NCBI GenBank assembly: GCA_964572965.1
Contig: CAZNHL010000057.1
Span: 1-29,016, forward strand
DNA: 29,016 nucleotides
Origin: CAZNHL01 sp964572965
Lineage (GTDB): Bacteria; Bacteroidota; Bacteroidia; Cytophagales; UBA9547
Direction: 5' to 3'
Below are positions 22,289-29,016 of the stretch, piece after piece. Under the pieces are notes generated by a model. That model was not told the DNA's origin and did not search any database. It saw only the letters and a program-made list of their open reading frames with translations. The position numbers and the translations under genes were made by a program. Every line of letters starts with the position of its first letter. Positions within the stretch are counted from its first letter, which is position 1.

Positions 22289-24241
22289 TTAATGATGATG
22301 AACATTGTTGTAGATTCTTTGCAAATGAATATCTCCTACCGGTTTGATAATCAATGGCACACGTTCCATATGGACTGTACTTGATTCAAGGCCGAACCAC
22401 TTAACTTCTGAAATTGTGTACTTTTTCATGAAGAAATAAATATCCAGAATTAGTTGATCCAGGATTGGCAATTGATTCTCATTTGAAAGATACTTTTCCA
22501 TTACAATGAAGCGGAAATCTCCCGTGATATTTTGTTTGCTTAAAGAAGGGTATCTCGAAGTAATATCCACTTCTTTGTTTTTCACCATCTCTTCAACCAC
22601 TTTTCTAAAGTAAAGGTTAACGCGTTGTTCTACCCTGAAGCCTAACCTGAAAGTAACTTTTACTACGTCATTTGTAGCTAATACCTGAACCTTGTATTCC
22701 ATTGTGTAAGGCTCATCAGTTGTGTCTACGTGCACAAACCAGTAAATATCCGCACGCTTAGGTTGTCTTTGGAAAAGAGAGTATACGATCTTGCTCTCAA
22801 TCTCGTCAGACTTGGTAGAGCTGGTCAGATAAACAAGGTTGGTAGCATATTTGGGAATAGTCATATCCTGGCTCAGTTGAATGATAGGATCCATAAACTT
22901 GTCAATTTTTACATATTCCGTCAATCTGTTTTTGATCATATTGGCTTTATTCCATACAACCATGATGAAGAGTAGGAACATACCGATAAATAGTGTCACA
23001 TAACCGCCATGCATGAACTTTTGAAGATTAGCAATCAGGAATGCTCCTTCAATAGTGAAGTACATGATCACAAGAGAGGCGATGATAACAGGGGAGATTT
23101 TTTTTAATAGTAGATAATGGCCCAGGAGCAGGGTTGTCATTAGCATGGTAATAGTAATGGACAATCCGTAAGCCGCTTCCATATGCTCCGATCTGCGGAA
23201 ATAAAGCGTAATACCTACACAGCCAAGCCAAAGTAAAGTATTGATGGCAGGCACATACAACTGACCTTTCATCATAGTTGGATATACCAGCTTTAGTTTT
23301 GGCCAGAAATTAAGCCTGATAGCTTCAGAGATTAATGTGAATGAGCCAGAAATAAGAGCTTGAGAAGCAATAATAGCTGCCATTGTCGCAATCACAATTC
23401 CATACATCAGGAACCATTGGGGCATTACCAGATAGAATGGATTTTCTGTTAAATACTCGCCGTTATGCTGCATTAACCATGCTCCTTGTCCGAAATAGTT
23501 CAATAAAAGCATTGTTTTAACATATATCCATGAAATGCGGATATTTTGTCTTCCACAATGGCCAAGGTCAGAATAAAGTGCTTCAGCTCCGGTTGTACAA
23601 AGAAATACAGCTCCCAAAAGCCAGATACCTCCCGGATACTCAAACAATAAATTATATGCATATACCGGGCTCAGCGCTTTTAGTACAGAAGGGTCTTTAA
23701 CTATCTGACTTACACCAAGGATACCCAGCATCGAGAACCAAACCATCATAATAGGGCCGAAAGAACGCCCTACTATTTTAGTGCCGAAACGCTGAAATGC
23801 AAATATGATAGTGATAATAGTGATAACAATCGGAATAGTCGGTATTCCCGGGTAACGCATTTCCAGACCTTCTACTGCTGATGCCACTGAAATAGGAGGA
23901 GTTATAATGCCATCGGCTAAAAGTGATGCTCCTCCGATCATTGCCGGTATGGTAAGCCATTTAATCTTTCGTCTTACCAGCGCATAAAGTGAAAAAATGC
24001 CGCCTTCTCCATTGTTGTCTGCCCTGAGGGTAAGAATTACATATTTGATGGTTGTTTGTAAGGTCAGTGTCCAGAAAATGCACGATATACCACCATAAAC
24101 CAAAGTCTCATTAATTGGAGCTTGTCCAATAATTGCCTTCATTACATACAGAGGGGAAGTACCAATGTCTCCGTAAATAATTCCTAAAGTAACCAATAAA
24201 CCGCCAACGGTTAATTTGTTAAGATTATTCTTATGTTCCAT
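22289..24241 (-). CDS. kup: Kup potassium uptake transporter
   Basis: The roughly 650-residue K+/H+ symporter of the KUP/HAK/KT family lies in the cytoplasmic membrane. It has about 12 transmembrane helices (residues 10-430), with the family hallmark IIYGDIGTSPLY near the N-terminus, followed by ADNNGEGGIFSLYALVRR and LLADGIITPPISVASAVEGLE. Also present is GAVFLCTTGAEALYSDLGHCG. A long cytoplasmic C-terminal domain (about 440-650) is normal for the family. ATG 24241 (MEHKNNLNKLTVGG) is preferred to the TTG at 24274. The gene is divergent from murI; the 203 bases between them hold both promoters. No regulatory structure was recognised in the upstream region. Confidence 0.96.
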   Translation of the reverse strand: MEHKNNLNKLTVGGLLVTLGIIYGDIGTSPLYVMKAIIGQAPINETLVYGGISCIFWTLTLQTTIKYVILTLRADNNGEGGIFSLYALVRRKIKWLTIPAMIGGASLLADGIITPPISVASAVEGLEMRYPGIPTIPIVITIITIIFAFQRFGTKIVGRSFGPIMMVWFSMLGILGVSQIVKDPSVLKALSPVYAYNLLFEYPGGIWLLGAVFLCTTGAEALYSDLGHCGRQNIRISWIYVKTMLLLNYFGQGAWLMQHNGEYLTENPFYLVMPQWFLMYGIVIATMAAIIASQALISGSFTLISEAIRLNFWPKLKLVYPTMMKGQLYVPAINTLLWLGCVGITLYFRRSEHMEAAYGLSITITMLMTTLLLGHYLLLKKISPVIIASLVIMYFTIEGAFLIANLQKFMHGGYVTLFIGMFLLFIMVVWNKANMIKNRLTEYVKIDKFMDPIIQLSQDMTIPKYATNLVYLTSSTKSDEIESKIVYSLFQRQPKRADIYWFVHVDTTDEPYTMEYKVQVLATNDVVKVTFRLGFRVEQRVNLYFRKVVEEMVKNKEVDITSRYPSLSKQNITGDFRFIVMEKYLSNENQLPILDQLILDIYFFMKKYTISEVKWFGLESSTVHMERVPLIIKPVGDIHLQRIYNNVHHH

Positions 24242-24444
24242 TGAATGGGGGCAAGTATTGCACAAATCTTGCAATAAATTTCCATATTTTTAACTGCTGA
24301 TTATATTAAAATCGTTCTATCTGCTTTATTTGCAGATTAATAATTTGTTATCAGGTATGAAGCGCGTTTTTTATCGTTATATTAAATACTGATAATGAAA
24401 CGAATGTGATCAGAACTGAATTGAATAGTTAAAATAACAGGTAG

Positions 24445-25254
24445 ATGAAGAGGAATCATCCCGTAGGTATTTATGACAGCGGCATCGGTGGTCTGACAGT
24501 TGCAAAAGCCATTACAGAGGCTTTGCCTGATGAGAGCATCGTTTATTTTGGGGATACAGCCCATTTGCCCTATGGTGACAAATCTACTGCAGCTATTCAG
24601 GCTTATTCAGTGAAGATTTGTAACCTTCTGTTAGAGCAGCATTGTAAAGTAATTGTAATTGCCTGCAATTCAGCTTCGGCAGCGGCTTATGAACTTGTAA
24701 AAGAATATGTAGGTACAAAAGCTAAGGTCATAAGCGTAATTAACCCTACAGTGCAATATGTAGGCGAATATTACAGGAATAAAAAAGTCGGACTGATAGG
24801 TACTAAGAAAACCATTGGTTCCAATGTATATAAAAAGAAGATTGACAAGCTGGAAGCTAATATAGAGCTGCATTCACTGGCTACTCCAATGCTTGTACCT
24901 ATGATTGAGGAAGGATTTTTTAACCATAACATTTCCAAAAGTATCATTCACGATTACCTGTCAAATGCTGAATTACGTCATATCGATGCATTGATACTTG
25001 GTTGTACACATTATCCGCTCATCAAGAAGGAAATTGATGAATACTACAAGCAGAAAGTAGATGTCATCGATTCTTCTGCCATCGTTGCAAAAACGCTGGA
25101 AGCTTACCTGCAACAAAATGAATTGACTCGTAATGTGCACGGAAAGCCGGAGCGCAAGTTTTATGTGTCCGATTACACCAAATCTTTCGAAGAATCTACC
25201 AAAATATTTTTCGGTGAACATTTGAATCTGGAGCTGTATCCGCTTTGGCAATAA
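24445..25254 (+). CDS. murI: Glutamate racemase
   Basis: The 269-residue cofactor-independent racemase makes D-glutamate for peptidoglycan; cytoplasmic. The two catalytic cysteines are present: C74 in IACNSASAAA and C187 in LGCTHYPL. The N-terminal substrate motif IYDSGIGGLTVAKAI and the FGDTAHLPYGDK motif are both intact. Length is normal and the start ATG unambiguous. It is monocistronic in this window and followed by a 283-base region with a small palindrome. Confidence 0.97.
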   Translation: MKRNHPVGIYDSGIGGLTVAKAITEALPDESIVYFGDTAHLPYGDKSTAAIQAYSVKICNLLLEQHCKVIVIACNSASAAAYELVKEYVGTKAKVISVINPTVQYVGEYYRNKKVGLIGTKKTIGSNVYKKKIDKLEANIELHSLATPMLVPMIEEGFFNHNISKSIIHDYLSNAELRHIDALILGCTHYPLIKKEIDEYYKQKVDVIDSSAIVAKTLEAYLQQNELTRNVHGKPERKFYVSDYTKSFEESTKIFFGEHLNLELYPLWQ

Positions 25255-25537
25255 TCCTAAAAGCAGAAAAATAACTTGTAGGCACTACGTTAGCCTGTCC
25301 CGAATGCTTTCGGGAGCCTGGTCAGTCCAACGGAACCTTTACTAGCTTAAGAAACTAAAAGGAGGGGGCTGGAGATTGGTTTAAAAGAAGTCCCAAAAGA
25401 AGTAAACGAGCTTTGTAGTGAGGCTGTAATACCTCTTACTTTAATATTCAATTTTGAAAGGTAGAAAGTTTCCTTTGGAGGAGAAATTATGTACTTTTGG
25501 AAGCAAGTTTTTTATATATATTAATTGAATTGTCAAA
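25255..25537. other. Intergenic region with one small hairpin and a candidate promoter
   Basis: TCCCGA (25298-25303) pairs with TCGGGA (25310-25315), inside the wider AGCCTG / GAGCCTGG context. It lacks a T-run and looks like a dispersed palindromic repeat more than a terminator. TACTTTTG at 25492-25499 matches TAnnTTTG, about 40 bases before the next ATG. The nearest TTG (25475-25477) is 14 bases away, too close for consensus. Nothing else was recognised. Confidence 0.45.
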
Positions 25538-26356
25538 ATGCTTCAATTGAAATCTCTTTTTATTCTCACTATACTGTTTTTTTGTAATACTGCGTTCGGG
25601 CAGTATGTTGGGTTAGTTCCTGCTAATCAGCCTATTGAATACAATGGTAAGACACTTATTGCTGTTGTTAACCCTGGTAATAAAGCTGCTTTAGAAATAT
25701 CTGAACTTGAGTCAGCGATGCAGAAAAGTTGGAAATTAACACCTTATAAAGTGATTTCATTAAGTGAGCTAGAGAATTATAGAGGAAAGCCGGGTTATAT
25801 ATTTCTAAGCTTGAAGTTATCGGGTGTGCTGCTAAAGATGGATGGTGCTTTAATTGAAGATAAAGGACTGACAAGGTTTTCTCTGTTAGGGCCGGTTATT
25901 AATAAATCAGGACAAGTGACGGGTAATGCTATTTATATTTCTACTAGAATGCATGAGTTTACATTAGAAGCCGGTTTATTGAAGGATTTAAAAAACCTTC
26001 AAGGGTTTTTGCTGAAAGGTTCAACAGATGGTGCTAATGTACCTGACACATCTATAAAAATAAAAACATTATATGTTAATCAGATGCATCTGCGTTCCAG
26101 AGATGAAGAAGATATCAGGAAGAATTACCCATATAAATTTAAACTTGTTAGTGTTGAAGAATTTTCGGATGCTCTTCAAAATGCTAAGTCAGATGAGGTT
26201 TTCTTTGACTATACTTCCGGCGAACATGGGAGAGTTATGGTGTATTCTATGGATGGCAACGGAAGTATATTATGGCTTCAAAAGGCTGTAGGTATTAACA
26301 ATTACGTACACGTTAATTTTCGTACATTAGCAAAGAAGCTTAATAAAGAGAAGTAA
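25538..26356 (+). CDS. Secreted protein of unknown function
   Basis: The 272-residue protein has a clear Sec signal peptide (LKSLFILTILFFCNTAFGQ, cleavage after about residue 22). The mature part alternates strands and helices. It has weakly repeated elements such as TLIAVVNPGNKAALEISELESAM and IKTLYVNQMHLRSRDEEDIRKNY, a segment TRFSLLGPVINKSGQVTGNAIYIS, and near the end VFFDYTSGEHGRVMVYSMDG. I do not recognise the family; it resembles periplasmic hypothetical proteins restricted to Bacteroidota. No lipobox or transmembrane helix was seen beyond the signal. The ATG at 25538 gives the signal peptide directly. Confidence 0.7.
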   Translation: MLQLKSLFILTILFFCNTAFGQYVGLVPANQPIEYNGKTLIAVVNPGNKAALEISELESAMQKSWKLTPYKVISLSELENYRGKPGYIFLSLKLSGVLLKMDGALIEDKGLTRFSLLGPVINKSGQVTGNAIYISTRMHEFTLEAGLLKDLKNLQGFLLKGSTDGANVPDTSIKIKTLYVNQMHLRSRDEEDIRKNYPYKFKLVSVEEFSDALQNAKSDEVFFDYTSGEHGRVMVYSMDGNGSILWLQKAVGINNYVHVNFRTLAKKLNKEK

Positions 26357-26467
26357 GAAAAGCTGTCAAGCTGCGATCTTTTTATTAAATCAATTCTCTA
26401 TTGCTGGTTATTTGGAACAATTCAAAAGAAGTTCAGTTTTTCATAGCCATTACCCAAAAAACATAGC

Positions 26468-26475
26468 TATATTTG
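26468..26475 (+). promoter_or_regulatory. Candidate -7 element before nuoH
   Basis: TATATTTG matches TAnnTTTG exactly and is followed by CC. No TTG lies at the -33 distance. The predicted transcription start (about 26481) would be within a few bases of the nuoH ATG at 26485, giving a nearly leaderless message. Confidence 0.35.
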
Positions 26476-26484
26476 CCCTTGGTT

Positions 26485-27579
26485 ATGATGGGAATAGTTT
26501 ATTTTATCGGTTACCTTAATTTGATTTTACTGAGCGTATTAGTAGTTTTTTACGCTGAACGTAAGGTGGCGGCCTTTATTCAGGACAGAATAGGGCCGAT
26601 GGAAGCCGGTAAATACGGGATTGCCCAGGCTATTGCCGATCTTTTAAAAATGATTCAGAAAGAGGATACGATTCCTGCTGAAGCAGATTCCTTTCTATTT
26701 AAATTAGCTCCGTTTGTTGTTTTTGTAGCTGTAATGGCAGGTTTTGTGGTTGTGCCACTTGGTCCGGATTTGCAGGCGTCGGTAACGCATGTTGGCATTT
26801 TTTACCTGATGGCCGTAGTGTCTTTGGATATTATTGGTATGCTGATGGCCGGCTGGGGATCAAACAATAAGTATGCATTATTTGGCGCTATGCGCTCTGT
26901 TGCTCAAATCGTTTCTTATGAAATTCCTTTGGGGCTTTCTGTTTTAGCGGTTGTGATGACTTGCCAGACGCTGGATCTTCAGGAAATAGCTTTTCAGCAA
27001 AGTATATACAACGTTTCTGAAGCAAACTACCTTTTCGGGCTGAAGTCATTGAACATTGATGTAACCAACTGGGGTGGCATTTTTACCTGGAATATTTTAC
27101 GTTCACCAATCCTGCTGGTGGCCTATGTTATTTTCTTTATTGCTTCACTGGCAGAATGTAATCGCGCTCCTTTTGATATTCCGGAAGCGGAGTCAGAATT
27201 AGTAGCAGGCTTCCATGTTGAATATTCAGGCTTTAGATTTGCCACTTTCTATCTGGCAGAGTATGGTATGATGCTTCTAGTGAGCCTGTTTGGAGCTGTT
27301 TTGTTCCTGGGGGCATGGAGTACGCCATTACCTAACATCGGCCCGTTAAGACTTGCCGATTGGACAACCGGTGCTGCCGGTACATTTGCCGGTAATGCGT
27401 GGGGCGTATTTTGGTTAGTAATAAAGGCATGGCTGACAATGGTGGCACATGTATGGATTCGCTGGACTTTGCCTCGTTTGCGTGTTGATCAGTTAATGAA
27501 TCTTTGCTGGAAATACCTGACTCCGATTGGAATTGTCTGTGTGTTGATCAGTGGTGTTTGGCGTTTGTTGATGATTTAG
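26485..27579 (+). CDS. nuoH: NADH-quinone oxidoreductase subunit H
   Basis: This is the membrane subunit of respiratory complex I that forms the entrance to the quinone channel. The roughly 364-residue protein has eight or so hydrophobic helices. Typical motifs are YAERKVAAFIQDRIGPMEAG near the N-terminus, QAIADLLKMIQKEDTIPAEAD, VAQIVSYEIPLGLSVL, and the highly conserved AECNRAPFDIPEAESELVAGFHVEYSG. ATG 26485 is preferred to the TTG at 26473. It is first of three adjoining nuo genes here. The usual upstream partner nuoG is not within the 1.2 kb before it, so the complex I genes may be split. Confidence 0.95.
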   Translation: MMGIVYFIGYLNLILLSVLVVFYAERKVAAFIQDRIGPMEAGKYGIAQAIADLLKMIQKEDTIPAEADSFLFKLAPFVVFVAVMAGFVVVPLGPDLQASVTHVGIFYLMAVVSLDIIGMLMAGWGSNNKYALFGAMRSVAQIVSYEIPLGLSVLAVVMTCQTLDLQEIAFQQSIYNVSEANYLFGLKSLNIDVTNWGGIFTWNILRSPILLVAYVIFFIASLAECNRAPFDIPEAESELVAGFHVEYSGFRFATFYLAEYGMMLLVSLFGAVLFLGAWSTPLPNIGPLRLADWTTGAAGTFAGNAWGVFWLVIKAWLTMVAHVWIRWTLPRLRVDQLMNLCWKYLTPIGIVCVLISGVWRLLMI

Positions 27580-27589
27580 ATATAACGAT

Positions 27590-28354
27590 TTGAAAACCTA
27601 CTTTCAAAATATAAAAACAGGTCTTTCTACTGTTATGGGTGGTTTGAAACTAAGTTTGCGTCACGTAAAAGATGCAACCAGCCACCGTAATAATGTAGGG
27701 ATAGACGATAAAAGCTATTTTGAGCAGGATAAGGGAATTGTAACGCTTGAATACCCTTATGAAGCGATTCCTGTGCCTGATAATGGACGTTATCGTCTGC
27801 ACAATGAAATCGATGATTGTATTGTTTGTGATAAATGTGTAAAGGTTTGTCCGGTTGATTGCATAGAAATAGATGTAATCAAATCAACTGAAGATATAGG
27901 GCTTACTTCTGATGGTACCATGAAGCGCCTGTATGCCGCACGCTTTGATATTGACATGGCAAAATGCTGCTTTTGCGGCCTTTGTACAACAGTTTGCCCT
28001 ACAGAATGCCTGACAATGACTAAAACATATGATTTCAGTGAGTTCAATGTAAGCGATATGACTTATCAGTTTGCGGAAATGACTCCTGAAGAAGTTGCAG
28101 AAAAGCAGCGTTTGTATGACGAAAAGCAAAAAGAGAAAGAAGCGGCTAAGTTAAGGGCGGCAGAGGCAGCTCAATCCAAAGCTATTGTTACTCCTCCTCC
28201 GGCTGCCACAGAAACAGAAGCGAAAGCAACCCCGGATGTTACTGCTGAAGTGCCTGCACCTGCAAAAAAACCAGGTTTAGGTTTTAAAATTGTTATGAAA
28301 AAACCGGCATCGTCAAATCCAGATAAACCGGCAGAAGAGAAAAAAGAAGAATAA
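27590..28354 (+). CDS. nuoI: NADH-quinone oxidoreductase subunit I with extended C-terminus
   Basis: This is the complex I peripheral-arm ferredoxin subunit carrying clusters N6a and N6b. The two [4Fe-4S] motifs are C77-C80-C83-C87 (CIVCDKCVKVCP) and C126/C127-C129-C132-C136 (CCFCGLCTTVCP, with one extra Cys). After the ferredoxin core (about residue 165), a roughly 90-residue tail follows, first helical and charged (EEVAEKQRLYDEKQKEKEAAK), then Ala/Pro/Thr/Lys-rich, ending in KPAEEKKEE. Standard NuoI lacks this tail, though related Bacteroidota may have similar ones. The start is TTG 27590, 11 bases after nuoH; the only alternative is ATG at codon 16. The stop overlaps the nuoJ start (TAATG). 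Confidence 0.93.
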   Translation: MKTYFQNIKTGLSTVMGGLKLSLRHVKDATSHRNNVGIDDKSYFEQDKGIVTLEYPYEAIPVPDNGRYRLHNEIDDCIVCDKCVKVCPVDCIEIDVIKSTEDIGLTSDGTMKRLYAARFDIDMAKCCFCGLCTTVCPTECLTMTKTYDFSEFNVSDMTYQFAEMTPEEVAEKQRLYDEKQKEKEAAKLRAAEAAQSKAIVTPPPAATETEAKATPDVTAEVPAPAKKPGLGFKIVMKKPASSNPDKPAEEKKEE

Positions 28355-28845
28355 TGGTTCAGGTAATCTTTTACATATTTGCTGTTTTGGCAGTAGCAGC
28401 CGGATTATTGGTGCTGCTTTCCCGCAATGTACTGTATGCGGCATTAAGCCTGATTGTAGCGTTGTTGTCTGTAGCAGCAATTTATGTTTTCGTTGTGGCA
28501 GAGTTTGTTGCAGTAGCCCAAATCATGATTTATGTAGGTGGAGTACTGGTTTTGATGATCTTCGGTATTATGCTTACCCGGAAAATAGGAGAAACTGCCG
28601 AAGCCGGGCATTATGTAAATTTGGTGAGTGGTTTATTAGTAAGTGCTTTGTTTCTGGTAGCTTTGATTTATGCCTTTTTTAAGACAAACTTCTCTGTTTA
28701 TACATTGGCCGAAGCCACAAGTAAATCTACCCGGTTATTAGGAATAAATCTAATGACAAGTTCGCTGGTGGCATTTGAAGCCGTTGCCATTTTGCTTTTG
28801 GTTGCCTTAATTGGTGCAGGTGCCATTTCTGGCAGAAAAGATTAG
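28354..28845 (+). CDS. nuoJ: NADH-quinone oxidoreductase subunit J
   Basis: The 163-residue membrane subunit of complex I belongs to its antiporter-side core. It has five hydrophobic helices. The family stretch AAIYVFVVAEFVAVAQIMIYVGGVLVLMIFGIMLT covers the third helix (with its pi-bulge region) and is the most conserved part of NuoJ. The end (FEAVAILLLVALIGAGAIS) matches the family close. Overlap by one base with nuoI shows co-translation. nuoK, the normal next gene, is not found in the following 170 bases. Confidence 0.94.
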   Translation: MVQVIFYIFAVLAVAAGLLVLLSRNVLYAALSLIVALLSVAAIYVFVVAEFVAVAQIMIYVGGVLVLMIFGIMLTRKIGETAEAGHYVNLVSGLLVSALFLVALIYAFFKTNFSVYTLAEATSKSTRLLGINLMTSSLVAFEAVAILLLVALIGAGAISGRKD

Positions 28846-28926
28846 TTTCTTTGTTAATATTTTTTTGTAAAATTGAGTATCAATCAGGTTTTATTGCCCC
28901 TGATGTAGCCAAACAACTATAAAAAA
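28846..28926. other. Short spacer after nuoJ
   Basis: AT-rich, with no clear terminator. TCAATCAGG / CCCTGATGTA gives a weak inverted pairing CAGG...CCTG (28885-28903). No nuoK-like reading was seen. Confidence 0.4.
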
Positions 28927-29016
28927 TTGCGCCAGTCACTTCTTATAACTTTCCTAGTGTATATTATAAATGTGCCTTTCATAAAGGCGCAGGAGGTTTG
29001 GACGCGCAAACAATAT
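28927..29016 (+). CDS. 5' end of a secreted protein gene (partial)
   Basis: An open frame of 30 codons runs to the window edge and reads as a signal peptide: basic start (LRQ), hydrophobic core LLITFLVYIINVPFI, and cleavage-site-like KAQ before EVWTRKQY. The frame is bounded upstream by TAG at 28906-28908. No ATG lies in it, so TTG 28927 is the only usable start seen, preceded by AAAAAA. The mature start VWTRK recalls kelch-repeat beta-propeller proteins of Bacteroidota, but eight residues are too few to tell. A hairpin GTGCCTTT/AAAGGCGC (28972-28990) falls inside the signal region. Confidence 0.5.
   Translation, partial: MRQSLLITFLVYIINVPFIKAQEVWTRKQY

Noticed and set aside
24242..24274. 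Cys-containing extension of Kup from a TTG
   Set aside because: Not conserved in Kup; ATG 24241 fits the family.
25298..25315. Hairpin after murI as a terminator
   Set aside because: No T-run on either side; reads more like a dispersed palindrome.

Overview
The window looks like chromosome of a moderately AT-rich member of the Bacteroidota, probably the Chitinophagia/Sphingobacteriia side. This is inferred from TAnnTTTG-type promoter motifs, a type IX-like C-terminal sorting domain, many signal peptides ending in AQ or GQ, families typical of the phylum (ORF6N protein, GNAT-nitrilase fusion, ModF-like dual ABC protein), and weak Shine-Dalgarno sites. No rRNA, tRNA or CRISPR array was found. 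Most genes look like resident chromosomal genes, but two compact loci look like small selfish or mobile units.

Layout. 1-1100: 3' part of aconitase, then a terminator and a double hairpin. 1312-1836 (-): membrane-anchored receiver-domain protein. 2210-7313 (+): large SF1 helicase with an N-terminal DUF4011-like motif and a C-terminal Vsr/MTES_1575-like tail (resembling the Hhe defence architecture), overlapped by a DUF3298-type lipoprotein gene. 7325-8083: IS200-like REP-associated transposase gene (RAYT) inside an array of about eight small hairpins. 8104-9836 (-): yigZ and a secreted TPR protein. 9930-11282 (+): FdtA/WxcM-like cupin followed, in the same frame across one TAG, by a FemAB-like acyltransferase. 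11387-15284: small membrane protein, frameshifted DUF2459 gene, scramblase/LURP-one protein, ModF-like dual ATPase, and a tiny signal-peptide-plus-sorting-domain protein. 15458-17005 (-): GNAT plus carbon-nitrogen hydrolase fusion.

17293-17921: an ORF6N-domain gene tightly enclosed by two near-identical long perfect palindromes. I consider this the most likely undescribed unit in the window. 17983-21752 (-): four overlapping genes (UbiA prenyltransferase, type III polyketide synthase, methyltransferase, FAD oxidoreductase) that form a compact pathway, probably for a prenylated or methylated phenolic lipid or quinone. 21876-24241 (-): small unknown protein and Kup potassium transporter. 24445-25254 (+): glutamate racemase. 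25538-26356 (+): secreted unknown protein.

26485-28845 (+): nuoH, nuoI and nuoJ of respiratory complex I, with nuoI carrying a long Ala/Pro/Lys-rich tail. The window ends in the signal peptide of another secreted protein where nuoK might have been expected.

All functional statements come from motif reading and remembered family features. No database search was run.
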